64,000 bases of DNA from CAZHHH01 sp052400685 (GTDB lineage: Bacteria > Bacteroidota > Bacteroidia > Bacteroidales > Marinilabiliaceae): assembly GCA_052400685.1 (NCBI GenBank), contig JBQTGJ010000005.1. The stretch is one strand, 5' to 3'. This document shows, one piece after another, positions 44,401 to 53,121 of the stretch (the first letter of the stretch is position 1; the number at the start of each line of letters is the position of its first letter). The translations under genes and the position numbers were made by a program. The notes beneath the pieces were generated by a model. That model was not told the DNA's origin, did no database searches, and saw nothing but the letters and a program-made list of their open reading frames with translations.

Positions 44401-47370
44401 GCCGGAATCAACATAACACAGGACGGAGAAACAATTTATGACGACTGGTTTACTTTAAACAACAACTGGCAATCCATCAATTGGCCGGTGACGTCAAAAA
44501 TGGTTGGCGCCATAAACGTACAGGCCACTGTTGTGTACCAAAACCGATTCTATGAAGCCTCACAATGGATTGACGTTGAAGACCCCGCACACCAGCAAAA
44601 AATTGAATTGAGCAGTTTTAGAGACAAAACATTACCGGGCAGCGAGGAAACATGGGAACTAACTGTTACCGATGGGCAGAAAAAACCCGTCAGCACCGAA
44701 GTTATGGCATTGATGTACGACGCTTCTCTGGATGCGTATTCCCCTCATCAGATCTACTTCAATCCTTTCACGGTGACCAGAAACAGCAACCAATGGCAGG
44801 CAAACGGATTCAGCAACGCGGGCGTATGGGGCGACTTCTCGCCTTCCTTCCCTTTCTTTCAGCCGGCAAACTATCCGACCTTATTCTGGGAAATCATATC
44901 CTATTCATACACAAGAAATAACAATCGGCAAATCAAATTAAGAGGCCTTCCATCACTAAAAAGAAGCAGGGGTGACGAAACGTTATTCATGATGGTTGAG
45001 GATGACGTTGAAATAGAAGAAGAGCTGGACATTGTTCCGGCCACCAGACAGGAGCAGGTATCGCCGCCACCTCCACCTTCTGCTCCTGCCACAATACAAC
45101 CTCGCACTCAGCTTCAGGAGACGGCCTTCTTTCTCCCGTTTCTTGAAAGCGACAGCAATGGCATCGCCCGATTCTCATTCACCATGCCTGAGAGCCTCAC
45201 CCGATGGCATTTTATGGCATTGGCCCACCGCACCGATGGCGTATCGGCAACCACCGAAAACAATATTATAACAGCCCGCGATTTAATGGTAATGCCCAAC
45301 CTGCCACGGGTAATGCGCGAAGGTGATCAGCTTTGGCTAACCACCAGCATCATCAACAACAGCGAAGATTCATTATCGGGAACCGCCTGCTTATCCATAA
45401 AAGATGCGATTACAGAAAAAGAACTGAAATCAACGCCCGGCACCATACAATGGCAGGCCAGGGCCAAGAAATCAACCACCGTCAGGTGGCTGGTAAAGGT
45501 ACCTGAAAACAGTAAAGGGATAGAACTAACCATAAGCGCCACAACCGGCCATCTCACAGATGGTGAAACCCATTTCATCCCGGTGCTTCCGGCTAAAGTG
45601 AGAGTAACAGAAACTTTGCCCATCACGATCAATACCAAAGGCAAACATGTTTTCACAATGGAAACACTCACTCAATCAAAAAACAGACAATTTGAAGACC
45701 TGACCTTTACCTATACGGCCAATGCGGTCTGGGAAATGCTCGATGCCCTTCCCTGGCTGAACGAACAGCCATACGAATGCAACGACCAAATCTTCAACCG
45801 TTACTTTGCTGCTGCCATGGCCAACAACATACTAAACCAAAACCCAGACATCAAAAAAGTGCTAAAACTATGGCGTTCACTGCCAGCTGATAAAGATGCC
45901 CTCACATCGGCAATGGAGCGAAATCAGGAATTAAAATCGGCCCTTCTCATGGCCACACCATGGGTAACTGAGGCACAGAACGATACCGAACGCCGCCGCC
46001 GGCTGGCTGCTATGGCTGACGACAATTATCTGAAAACCATACAGACATCAGCCATTGCCCGCCTTAAGAATAACCAACAACCCGATGGGGCATGGGCATG
46101 GTTCAATGGCATGTCGCCGTCCCAATCGACCACTATCAACATCATTACAGGCTTTGGCTATCTGTTAAAAGCCGGCGTTTCATTGAATGCCAACGAAACG
46201 GCTTTGGTTCAAAAATCGGTAGACTGGCTTCAGGCCGACCTCAATGACAAAGAAAAAAAGATGAAAGAAACCCACCGCGACACAATTGCCGGCATCTCAA
46301 ACAATATAATCAGAAGCCTTTACGCACTTAGTTTTTATGATAAAACAGAAGATCATCCCTTTTGGATGAATAGGCTGACAAAAAATTTATCATACGATAA
46401 TCTACGTTTGCAAGCCATGATCGCCACGATACTGCACCGTAATGGTGCGACAGAACAAAGCCATAGAATGCTGCAATCACTGGAAGAACATCTCATTGAG
46501 AATACCAATCACGAGGCCTTCTTTAAAAATATGACAGGGCCCTATTGGTATCAGTCGCCCATCGAAACACACATCGCCGCATTGGAGGCATTCCGCGAAA
46601 TAACACCCGGAAATCGGGTTATTAAACTGATGGAAAACTGGCTCATCAATCAAAAAAGAAGTCAAGCGTGGGGTACAACACAAGCTACAGTTTCAGCCAT
46701 ATACGGATTAACACAATCACAAACGGACTATTTTGCTGTATCAGACAACGATAAAATAAAATTGGGGAACACCACCCTTAAAACAGAGGCAGCTGTCACA
46801 GGCACGGGATTCATCAGCCAGGCATGGCATGGCAATGAAATACAGTCAAAAATGGGACGAATTACCATCCAAAAAGAGACCAATACTCCATCGTGGGCCT
46901 CTCTTCATTTAGCCTGGTTTCAACCGGCAGCGGAAGTAACTGATGGCGGCTTTATGCAGGTAAAAAACCAACTGTACCGACGCACCCTTCAGAACAATCA
47001 CGAAGCATGGCTCCCGGTTACGGATGAAACCGTACTGACAACAGGCGACCGGATTATGATGCGCATAGAAATAGAAGCACCGCAGGAACTGGATTTCGTT
47101 CATGTACAAAGCCCGCGGGCAGCCAATTTGGAACCCATCGATAAGACGTCGGGCTATCACTGGGAACAAGGGTTAGGCTATTATCAATCCATTACAGATG
47201 CCGGCATGGCTATTTTTATCGATCATCTGCCAAAGGGCAAATCAATTATCACCTGGCAGGCCGTTATCTCGATGAAAGGAAAAGCCACAAACGTACCAAC
47301 CACCGTTAGTTGTTTCTATGCACCCGAATTTGCAGGTCATGGAAATGGCACGGTATTAGACGTGAAATAA
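41476..47370 (+). CDS. Alpha-2-macroglobulin family protein (MG-domain, thioester-like)
   Basis: A very large exported protein of 1964 residues. ATG 41476 gives a good signal peptide (MKSLLLTLISLIVWLQFTGA), preferred over ATG 41443. After a TPR-like helical N-terminus (to about 350) come MG-type beta domains, with RAIYRPGQTIFFKG (MG2-like) near residue 600. A proline-rich linker (SPPPPPSAPATIQP) near residue 1200 precedes the A2M core (LTRWHFMALAHRTDG) and alpha-toroid. The thioester site reads PYECNDQ (Cys near residue 1435) where family members usually have CxEQ. Bacterial macroglobulins trap foreign proteases or act in envelope maintenance. Downstream, a TPR protein follows on the same strand. 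Confidence 0.88.
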   Translation: MKSLLLTLISLIVWLQFTGAQSRTVKTPQNNDANWQKTDSLIEKGLPKSAFQQVDKIYRQSKASRNTPDFVKSLVYRFQLRNDIEAITLDSMVIEMENDIETLWEPSQQLMHAFLARLYQSYLNNQRWQLMQTEQATTGSRHISDMTFRELTKKIIDHRVKSLRNPQRLQNENTSAYKRLLSPDQKKMNLRPTLYDLLAVEAAETLISGNLFTLPTDEEPVFDDKKLLGSTNQFLSVELPGTSTGQPAAIGFSILKEWLTYRLQQPEKAAFIDADLYRIKWMKDIYTGESGFSLVEKTLQQLAEQAKTTDLQSSVLYELAKLYDEMPTDEKNAETQRKIWDLAMQAKQQNPGSEGARLADNLLNNLTKPEITIAGESVIPVRSAIPLFINYRNTNKIYIYIYDLGALNLKITKSLNSLDTQHQIEKNMPVWRETVTIPDEKDFLTHTAELTVNGPQKPGYYALVVTHQPFSGQFKQTKVFQIFNFQKSDLCFLQRNKINNRKQITVLDRTSGMPVNEVAITSYEIAWRKDSNQMMQHPSTNEKGQSILETNKNYSRYFLSLSKNDDRFFSYFYWRPRYPENQKTSFNRRLFLFTDRAIYRPGQTIFFKGILMESNGKEARTLEKETINIHLKDVNGNKLTEQNLRTNKYGSVTGQFVLPSDVLTGSFSIQSEDGNTGVMVEEYKRPKIEVTFTPFRGLNTIGDTITTTAMALTYTGAPVQNAKVTWKVERHTFQWPYYRSHPQPVATGNTQTNDKGMAEITFKAISNQQKVYSSAQNFIVTVDITAPNGETQSATQSISLNKTAIVPAVNIPQLTLNPGKAGIPATITLKNFSNEETDATISYEVEQLQPRNTPKPQRYWSLPDTILTKTTPFTTKTDDASGYETIKKILAGSANINGSKKIILPITESGIYRLNIAVKDVSGDTIQQSTLFKTVNSHESTYPLDEAITLLIQQKKLNPGDSIHAMMGSVYPNAYAGINITQDGETIYDDWFTLNNNWQSINWPVTSKMVGAINVQATVVYQNRFYEASQWIDVEDPAHQQKIELSSFRDKTLPGSEETWELTVTDGQKKPVSTEVMALMYDASLDAYSPHQIYFNPFTVTRNSNQWQANGFSNAGVWGDFSPSFPFFQPANYPTLFWEIISYSYTRNNNRQIKLRGLPSLKRSRGDETLFMMVEDDVEIEEELDIVPATRQEQVSPPPPPSAPATIQPRTQLQETAFFLPFLESDSNGIARFSFTMPESLTRWHFMALAHRTDGVSATTENNIITARDLMVMPNLPRVMREGDQLWLTTSIINNSEDSLSGTACLSIKDAITEKELKSTPGTIQWQARAKKSTTVRWLVKVPENSKGIELTISATTGHLTDGETHFIPVLPAKVRVTETLPITINTKGKHVFTMETLTQSKNRQFEDLTFTYTANAVWEMLDALPWLNEQPYECNDQIFNRYFAAAMANNILNQNPDIKKVLKLWRSLPADKDALTSAMERNQELKSALLMATPWVTEAQNDTERRRRLAAMADDNYLKTIQTSAIARLKNNQQPDGAWAWFNGMSPSQSTTINIITGFGYLLKAGVSLNANETALVQKSVDWLQADLNDKEKKMKETHRDTIAGISNNIIRSLYALSFYDKTEDHPFWMNRLTKNLSYDNLRLQAMIATILHRNGATEQSHRMLQSLEEHLIENTNHEAFFKNMTGPYWYQSPIETHIAALEAFREITPGNRVIKLMENWLINQKRSQAWGTTQATVSAIYGLTQSQTDYFAVSDNDKIKLGNTTLKTEAAVTGTGFISQAWHGNEIQSKMGRITIQKETNTPSWASLHLAWFQPAAEVTDGGFMQVKNQLYRRTLQNNHEAWLPVTDETVLTTGDRIMMRIEIEAPQELDFVHVQSPRAANLEPIDKTSGYHWEQGLGYYQSITDAGMAIFIDHLPKGKSIITWQAVISMKGKATNVPTTVSCFYAPEFAGHGNGTVLDVK

Positions 47371-47447
47371 AAAATCATATAGAATAACACAAATATCGCG
47401 GTAGTTCAACAAACCAGTCAATAATAACAACCAATACTTCAGTTCTA

Positions 47448-48440
47448 ATGAGAAAAACAACCATTTGTAAATCCATTATTTTCAGTTTATTCATTCTAAG
47501 TACACTAACCATAGAGGCACAAACAGAGGCCCTGACGCACAAAAAAATGGGATTAAACTACCTCGATAACGGCGAGATAGATTCTTCACTAACAGAATTA
47601 AATGCCGCACAGCGAATGGGGCTAAACGACGGCGAAGTGTTGGGCGGCATGGCTTTGGTCTATGTGCAAAAAAACGATATTAAACAGGCCATTCACTATG
47701 CTAAAAAAGCCCGTAAAGACAAGCTACATCCCTCTGCCAATGCTTGGCTGGCAGGTGTTTTAGCCTACGAAGCAAAAGGCAAAAGCCGACCTATGAACCA
47801 GTGGATTGAAAAAGGGCTGGCAGCATATCCTACCGACTTTTTACTGCTCTATCATGCCGGTCGTCTAACCATTCATACCAACGAAACAAAGGGGGAAGAT
47901 TACCTGCTAAGGGCTGTCAGTTCTGCTCCGGCCTACAGCCCTGCACACCTACTGTTGGGTGAGCAGATGTATCGCAAAGGAGAAAACATTAAAGCACTGC
48001 TACCACTGCTGTATTATCTCATGCTCAATCACAACACGCCGGAGAGTCCCGACATTCTGGCTGTCATTGAAAATATGCTAAACGACTGGGCCGGTAACAG
48101 CCAAAATATTTCAAAAATCAATAAAGCCGACAGTGACCTCACCACCAATTTCATCCCCATCCAAAAAGAAAAAGGTTCGGATAACTACCAATGGCTCACA
48201 CAACAATTAACAGCCTTCATGGAAAGCCTGCAAACCGCTAAAATAAACCCATCGGCTGCCTTATGGAGCAGTTATACCGATTTCTTTGCCAAAGCGGCTC
48301 AAATGGACTTTGACGAAGCATTGACGCAACATATTATCTTCAGCCGTAACCAGGCCGATGTGTTAAACTGGATCACCCAATATCCTGATCAGTATCAAAT
48401 GATGGCCGACTGGATTACGGTATGGGAATTTGGATTGTAA
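47448..48440 (+). CDS. Exported TPR-repeat protein
   Basis: A 330-residue protein with signal peptide (residues 1-25, ending TIEAQ). Several tetratricopeptide repeats follow (ALTHKKMGLNYLDNGEIDSS; ALVYVQKNDIKQAIHYAKKA; HLLLGEQMYRKGENIKALLP), which form a helical protein-binding scaffold. The last 130 residues are helical without a recognised domain. It begins 77 bp after the alpha-2-macroglobulin gene with the same orientation, so it may act with it in the periplasm. No specific function can be assigned. Confidence 0.75.
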   Translation: MRKTTICKSIIFSLFILSTLTIEAQTEALTHKKMGLNYLDNGEIDSSLTELNAAQRMGLNDGEVLGGMALVYVQKNDIKQAIHYAKKARKDKLHPSANAWLAGVLAYEAKGKSRPMNQWIEKGLAAYPTDFLLLYHAGRLTIHTNETKGEDYLLRAVSSAPAYSPAHLLLGEQMYRKGENIKALLPLLYYLMLNHNTPESPDILAVIENMLNDWAGNSQNISKINKADSDLTTNFIPIQKEKGSDNYQWLTQQLTAFMESLQTAKINPSAALWSSYTDFFAKAAQMDFDEALTQHIIFSRNQADVLNWITQYPDQYQMMADWITVWEFGL

Positions 48441-48469
48441 AAACCGCATTCCAAATTTCTGTATTAAAC

Positions 48470-48512
48470 AAAAAAATCCGATGACTTAAACCTGGCGTGG
48501 TAGTCATCGGAT
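48470..48512 (-). terminator. Intrinsic terminator for minus-strand transcription
   Basis: ATCCGATGACT (48476-48486) and AGTCATCGGAT (48502-48512) form an 11-bp stem. On the minus strand the stem is followed by TTTTTTTG, so it terminates transcripts from the DUF4494 side; on the plus strand the sequence after it is not T-rich. Confidence 0.75.
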
Positions 48513-48700
48513 AATACGTTCCTGCTTATTAAATCTCAATCAGATTCAACAATTACGTTAAATTCCGCAGATATCATTAGAATTGACTGACAATCAAAAT
48601 TTGATAAAAACAGAATACATTAATCATTAAACAGTCAATCGCAGTCATACAAACTTAAAGTAGTTCGGATATTTTTCGGCTATAAAAAAGAATTTGTCAC

Positions 48701-49147
48701 TTAGGCCTTCTCTTCATCACTGAAATAAGGAAATACATCCATCAACGGACTTTCATTAATTCCCACCACATCAAAATCAATGGTCATACCCGACAAAGAA
48801 GTCATCAAATTATCGTAAGCCTCCTTTAAGTCACTGCCCATCACCAACATTTGTGAAGAAATCTTCTTCTCCTTACCGGCCTCTTCGTCAACAGAGACAT
48901 AGTTAACTTTACATTTATACCAACGATCCGCATTTTCGAAAGGAAAAATATCGGTATAATTGGCTTTTCGGATATTGGTCACCTGAAAATCCCCCCTTAT
49001 CATCTGTTCCAACTCCTTATGTATACGACTTTCAGCTTCAGTAAACGAAACGGCATCCAACAAATAGGGCTCAGTAACTTTCTTTTCAAGGCCGCTTTTC
49101 TCATCTATTTTAACGTATTTCACTTTTATCTCAAACCAGTTGCTCAT
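48701..49147 (-). CDS. DUF4494 domain-containing protein
   Basis: A 148-residue cytosolic protein made of two similar halves, each with a W-(F/Y)-xxKVxYV start (WFEIKVKYVKID; WYKCKVNYVSVD), a KK turn, and a C-terminal half that repeats DxFPxFxxDE/A (DIFPFENADR; DVFPYFSDEE). This matches DUF4494, an uncharacterised family found only in Bacteroidota to my knowledge. A -7-like TATCTTTG lies 28 nt upstream, and a terminator ends the transcript, so it is probably monocistronic. Function unknown. Confidence 0.85.
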   Translation of the reverse strand: MSNWFEIKVKYVKIDEKSGLEKKVTEPYLLDAVSFTEAESRIHKELEQMIRGDFQVTNIRKANYTDIFPFENADRWYKCKVNYVSVDEEAGKEKKISSQMLVMGSDLKEAYDNLMTSLSGMTIDFDVVGINESPLMDVFPYFSDEEKA

Positions 49148-49174
49148 AATGCAATTTTTATATTAGTTACCCGG

Positions 49175-49182
49175 CAAAGATA
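49175..49182 (-). promoter_or_regulatory. -7 box candidate for the DUF4494 gene
   Basis: The minus strand reads TATCTTTG, a full match to TAnnTTTG, 28 nt before the ATG. No properly spaced TTG was found. Confidence 0.45.
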
Positions 49183-49295
49183 ACTTTCCGTCAAATAAAA
49201 ACCCCGTTTAAACGCTTCGTGTTATCAACAAATCAAAAAAATTGAAAAATCTCATTTATACACAAAAAAAAATCAAAAAGAGTTACGTGTAATAG

Positions 49296-49601
49296 ATGGA
49301 AAAATTGTCATACAAACAACGAAACAAAATCAAAGATTATTTTCAATCAATACCAGGAACAATGAATAACAAAACCATTCGCAGAAATCTCTATAAAGTA
49401 CTGAGAAAAACAGGTATGCCCAGAGAACGGATTGCCGAAGATGCATCTTTTTCATGCGACATGATGATGGACGAAATAGATATGACCTGTTTCCTTTTTT
49501 ATCTTGAAACCAAGTTCGATCTGAATATCGACAACGAATCATTACCAAAAATAAATTCAGTACAATCAACCATTGAGTATCTTCAACAACGCTGTGCCTA
49601 A
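49296..49601 (+). CDS. Acyl-carrier-protein-like small protein lacking the phosphopantetheine serine
   Basis: A 101-residue protein whose C-terminal 60 residues follow the ACP helix pattern: a mid-protein EDASFSCDMMMDEIDMTCFL at the helix-2 start, then FYLETKFDLNIDNESLPKINSVQSTIEYLQQ, which is the usual E-x-x-F-x-I-x-I-D-D-x-x-x-x-x-x-T-V-x-x-x-V-x-Y-L. The conserved D-S-L of carrier proteins reads D-E-I here, so no residue for 4'-phosphopantetheine attachment is present. The basic N-terminus (MEKLSYKQRNKIKDYF) is longer than in AcpP. It is a single gene between oppositely oriented ones. It could be a degenerate carrier or a protein-binding adaptor. Confidence 0.6.
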   Translation: MEKLSYKQRNKIKDYFQSIPGTMNNKTIRRNLYKVLRKTGMPRERIAEDASFSCDMMMDEIDMTCFLFYLETKFDLNIDNESLPKINSVQSTIEYLQQRCA

Positions 49602-49645
49602 TCTGACATAGCAAATTTATCCCAGCACGGTTTGTGAAGAAACAG

Positions 49646-49677
49646 AGCTGACAGGCCAAAATCCGTCAGCTTTTTTT
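49646..49677 (+). terminator. Intrinsic terminator after the ACP-like gene
   Basis: AGCTGAC (49646-49652) and GTCAGCT (49665-49671) form a 7-bp stem followed by TTTTTT on the plus strand. It ends just at the stop of the convergent gene. Confidence 0.8.
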
Positions 49678-51181
49678 ATGGCGTACGAAATACATTGCGT
49701 AAGTCGTCGTTGGGCAGTATGATATTATAATTTTCCCAAAAAGAAGCGTCGAAAGCGCCCAGCTGTTCGGCAAGTACATCAGACGCACCAACTGTTTCAG
49801 CGTTTTTAAAAGGCCGTCGGCCATTCCAAACCATCATATCGCTCACCACCATTTCAGAAACAGTACTAAAAACAGTGCGTTCACGTCGCGATCGGTCAAC
49901 CACTTTCATGCTCACCTCTCCTTTCACGCCCGACAAAACCCATTGACCGTTAAGGGGGCGATAAGAAACCCGGTAACGGGCATAAAAAGGGCGCGTTTTA
50001 AAGCGGCGGGCATCTCTCTTTATCAGGTAGTCGCGACTTTTGCGCACCGAAGCAGGCGTCAGCTCAAAATGAGCACTCACCACTGCAAACGACTCCGAAT
50101 CAATCAAAAATTCTCCGGTATACATCAGATCTCCGGACGAATCGATGGGTTTAAAACCAATACGATACACATAACGGTCAAAAATATGGTCGACACCATT
50201 AAACGTATATTTGTACACAGAATTATTGTTGGGTAAAAAATTACGATTACGCACCACGTCAAGTTGCGAAAAAAGATATGGACCACCCACCAGCTTAAAA
50301 TGAACCAAATCGCGACTGCCTGTCACCACCCCCTTACGTCCATGAATAAACCGAACCTGCTCCGACGCATCATGTTGGTACGATGGCTTAAAAATTTCGA
50401 GCACCGCCTCCGAGACATCAACATATCGGCTATCCTGCTTTATTGTTTCCCGAAAAAAAGCGGTCATCAAATAATTATTACCCGGATAATTGGTCGTAAT
50501 ATGCGCGACAACCTTCTCCATTATAACCTTCGGATTTTTGTACAACACCCTAACTTCCGGTAATTGAATAGAAGACTCGGTCAGCTTAACCACCAATGTC
50601 GTATCGGAATGAGGAACCTTGATCCGCCACGACTGAAACCCCAACGAAGAAAAAATCATATCGCGACCGGCTAATGGTACCGGCAACAGCAATTGGAATA
50701 ACCCTTGCGTATTAGACACTGTTCCAATAGGCGCCCCTTCCACACCTATATTAACCATCTCTAGCGGCCGATTCTCACCCAAACCAATAACTCTGCCACT
50801 GATCCGAATGACCTGATCCGTATTAAAGACGGCCGACCTTTTACCGATCACCACCTGTTTGTGACTCACAGACACATCGGTACCCATATCCGAAAAAAAA
50901 GATTCTATCCAGGATGAAACATTATCTGCCGGAATTGAAACAAAAACCAATGAATCGAGATTGATGGCATTAACATCATACGCAAAATGATACTGATAAC
51001 GACTGGTAAGAGAGTCCATCACCTGTGCCACCGTAATATTATCGAATCGAAACCCAGTGCCGGCTGTCTGACCATTAACGCACACGCCCATACCGCCAAA
51101 GATCCCTATGAAAATAAAAATCCGCAGTATAAAACGATTCCACAATTCTAATAATTTTTCAGACCATTGATGCATCGCCAT
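49676..51181 (-). CDS. STN and carboxypeptidase-regulatory-like domain surface protein, no barrel
   Basis: A 501-residue exported protein: hydrophobic signal (about 17-38, ending VNGQ), an STN domain (about 42-110, GFRFDNITVAQVMDSLTSRY, the fold that contacts FecR-type anti-sigma proteins in SusC and FpvA-like receptors), then a CarboxypepD_reg-like domain (about 125-205, IRISGRVIGLGENRPLEMVN), and a 290-residue beta-rich C-terminal part without a TonB plug or receptor barrel. It follows the ECF sigma and FecR genes, the usual place of a SusC-like receptor. The sequence may instead signal through its STN domain to FecR with another outer-membrane partner. Confidence 0.8.
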   Translation of the reverse strand: MAMHQWSEKLLELWNRFILRIFIFIGIFGGMGVCVNGQTAGTGFRFDNITVAQVMDSLTSRYQYHFAYDVNAINLDSLVFVSIPADNVSSWIESFFSDMGTDVSVSHKQVVIGKRSAVFNTDQVIRISGRVIGLGENRPLEMVNIGVEGAPIGTVSNTQGLFQLLLPVPLAGRDMIFSSLGFQSWRIKVPHSDTTLVVKLTESSIQLPEVRVLYKNPKVIMEKVVAHITTNYPGNNYLMTAFFRETIKQDSRYVDVSEAVLEIFKPSYQHDASEQVRFIHGRKGVVTGSRDLVHFKLVGGPYLFSQLDVVRNRNFLPNNNSVYKYTFNGVDHIFDRYVYRIGFKPIDSSGDLMYTGEFLIDSESFAVVSAHFELTPASVRKSRDYLIKRDARRFKTRPFYARYRVSYRPLNGQWVLSGVKGEVSMKVVDRSRRERTVFSTVSEMVVSDMMVWNGRRPFKNAETVGASDVLAEQLGAFDASFWENYNIILPNDDLRNVFRTP

Positions 51182-51200
51182 AAGACACTAAAGATAATGA

Positions 51201-51323
51201 GTGTTTGTCTATAAAGTCAACTTCTGCGTTACGCTTGTCATAAAAACAGTCATTTACGAAAAGTAAACTCCTTGATTTTTATGACTTCGCAAGCCTTGAA
51301 TTTGAACTTTATATTTCAAACAC
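51201..51323. repeat. Family B palindromic repeat, copy B7 (inverted)
   Basis: A 123-bp copy in the opposite orientation to B2, B4 and B5: GTGTTTGTCTATAAAGTCAA at the left, GAACTTTATATTTCAAACAC at the right, with the GTCATAAAAA/TTTTTATGAC stem inside. It lies 20 bp upstream of the STN protein gene. Confidence 0.85.
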
Positions 51324-51440
51324 TTTGTTTATGGAAAGACTCTAAATAGTCTTTGCAAGAAAAGGCCAAATGCTGCGTTATTCTGATCCTTGAATTTGAG
51401 CTATTCAGTCCAAACACCTGACTTTATAGGCAAACACTAA
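51324..51440. repeat. Degenerate family B-like sequence
   Basis: Contains GCTGCGTTATTCTGATCCTT, GAATTTGAGCTATTCAGTCC and TTTATAGGCAAACAC, matching parts of family B arms in scrambled order. It is probably an old, decayed copy beside B7. Confidence 0.45.
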
Positions 51441-51485
51441 TCACGATGGACAATGATCCGGCACAATTCTCACATCAATACCACC

Positions 51486-52463
51486 TCAATTGCGACGGAC
51501 CAATGTCACAATGTTGTTTTCGCGATGAGCTTCCAGATTAAATGTTTTACAAATAACCTGCAATACATAATCAGGATCCGACTCTGAGAATTCGGCCCCC
51601 ATCTGTTCCTCAAGTATTGAAGCGTCTTCGACCCGAAATAACCAGCCGTAGTTACGTTGCAAAACCATAAAGACCTGCTCCAGCGTTTCATTTCGAAAGC
51701 TCAGCTGCCCCGATTTCCAGGCCCAGTTATTTTTACTGGCAATCAGCTTTTTGGGTTCATCTGCCTCGGCCGTCATCATCAAGGCTTCGCCGGGTTGAAG
51801 ACGGATAACTTCCGCCTTGTTTCTTTTAAAAGCGACTTCAACAATTCCACCATCAACATCCACGTTCGAAAATCCATCAAGATTGGTGCGAACATTAAAC
51901 GAGGTTCCTACTACTTTGATAGAAAAAGCCCCGGTTTCAATAATAAAGGGATGAATAACATCGGGCGACACATCAAAAAAAGCCTCTCCAGTGAGCGACA
52001 CCTGACGATTAGATTTCCCGAAATCTGATTGATACTGTAGGGTACTGCCCTGCTTCAGCGTAACGGATGAACCATCGGGAAGCACCACATCCCGCTTTGC
52101 GTCGGCAACAATCACCTCTACGGGATGAACCTGAACACCCGAAAACCACCATACCCCCATAACCAAAGAGAACACCAGCAAAGCAGCTACAGCGGCCACC
52201 CGGAAATACCGCTGCCACAAAGAGCCTTTGAACTCTGTCTGATGGAGTGTCGTTTTCACATGTCGCCACCCTTCGTCCACATCAACAGATTGTTGCACCA
52301 TGGCTTCGTGTCCCAACTGCCAGGCCATGCGACACTGTGTCCACATTTGCCGGTAACCGGCATCTTTAAGCCGGCGCTCATGCACCGTTCTTTCATCCTG
52401 TGATGCCTCACCCGCCAAAATGCGGCTCATCAATTCATATGTCTTATCTTCCAACAGTTCCAT
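51486..52463 (-). CDS. FecR-family anti-sigma factor
   Basis: A 325-residue membrane-anchored protein: cytosolic N-terminal part (about 1-85, MELLEDKTYELMSRILAGEA), one transmembrane helix at about 90-108 (VAAVAALLVFSLVMGVWWF), and a periplasmic FecR domain with VVLPDGSSVTLKQGSTL and TGEAFFDVSPDVIHPFIIETG. It binds the neighbouring ECF sigma factor and releases it on a signal from an outer-membrane partner. The gene is 24 bp downstream of the sigma gene. The C-terminal DUF4974-like domain (KNNWAWKSGQLSFRNETLEQVF) is complete. Confidence 0.92.
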   Translation of the reverse strand: MELLEDKTYELMSRILAGEASQDERTVHERRLKDAGYRQMWTQCRMAWQLGHEAMVQQSVDVDEGWRHVKTTLHQTEFKGSLWQRYFRVAAVAALLVFSLVMGVWWFSGVQVHPVEVIVADAKRDVVLPDGSSVTLKQGSTLQYQSDFGKSNRQVSLTGEAFFDVSPDVIHPFIIETGAFSIKVVGTSFNVRTNLDGFSNVDVDGGIVEVAFKRNKAEVIRLQPGEALMMTAEADEPKKLIASKNNWAWKSGQLSFRNETLEQVFMVLQRNYGWLFRVEDASILEEQMGAEFSESDPDYVLQVICKTFNLEAHRENNIVTLVRRN

Positions 52464-52487
52464 GGTTTATATACGTTGAGTTACACA

Positions 52488-53024
52488 TCAGTTATCCGCC
52501 ATTACATACAACGGCAAATTTTCACGTAAAAATTTCAATGCCTGACTCATATATGCTTCTATGGTCTTTACCGAAACCCCTTTTTGTTTAGCAATATCTT
52601 TATACCGAAGATTCTCAAACCTGTTTAATCTAAATATTTCCTGCGGACGCGAAGGCATCATACCAATAACTTTCTGAACCTTCTCTATCATATTATGATC
52701 CGTATCAGGCTCATCGGTGCTTACAATATCAATCATCCCCGCATCTCTCACAAAACGCTTTTTTTGCTGTAACTCATTCAAACAGCTGTTACGTACAGCC
52801 ATCATCAGGTACGAAGCCGGTGTATTTATATTTAATTGCGACCGTTTTTCCCACCAGTTCACAAAAACAGCTTGAGCAATATTCTCAGCAGCATCCTTAT
52901 CGTGCAAAAAGCGCAGTGCCAGTCCTACCATTGCGGCATAAAACTTCCGGAACAGGCTTTCAAAAGCCCGTTCATCACCAGCGGCAACTTTCTGTGCTAA
53001 AATAGAATCGGAATCATATTTCAC
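52488..53024 (-). CDS. ECF-type RNA polymerase sigma-70 factor
   Basis: A 178-residue sigma factor of the Bacteroidota ECF family with region 2 (FESLFRKFYAAMVGLALRFLHDKDAAENIAQAVFVNWWEKR) and region 4 with a helix-turn-helix (FRLNRFENLRYKDIAKQKGVSVKTIEAYMSQALKFLRENL). It directs transcription when released from its FecR partner, encoded 24 bp downstream. The regulon probably includes the STN protein that follows FecR. No preceding promoter was identified. Confidence 0.93.
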   Translation of the reverse strand: MKYDSDSILAQKVAAGDERAFESLFRKFYAAMVGLALRFLHDKDAAENIAQAVFVNWWEKRSQLNINTPASYLMMAVRNSCLNELQQKKRFVRDAGMIDIVSTDEPDTDHNMIEKVQKVIGMMPSRPQEIFRLNRFENLRYKDIAKQKGVSVKTIEAYMSQALKFLRENLPLYVMADN

Positions 53025-53121
53025 GCTTGCTTAATTTTCGAGTCAGCCAATTTTGTAATAGCTAAACCTTCTATAAAAGTAAGACATCGCAACAAAGAAA
53101 AACCCTATAATTTAAGAGGAT

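Noticed and set aside
45032..45300. Several overlapping frames opposite the proline-rich linker of the macroglobulin
   Set aside because: Shadow frames caused by repetitive CCT/CCA codons within a clearly coding region.
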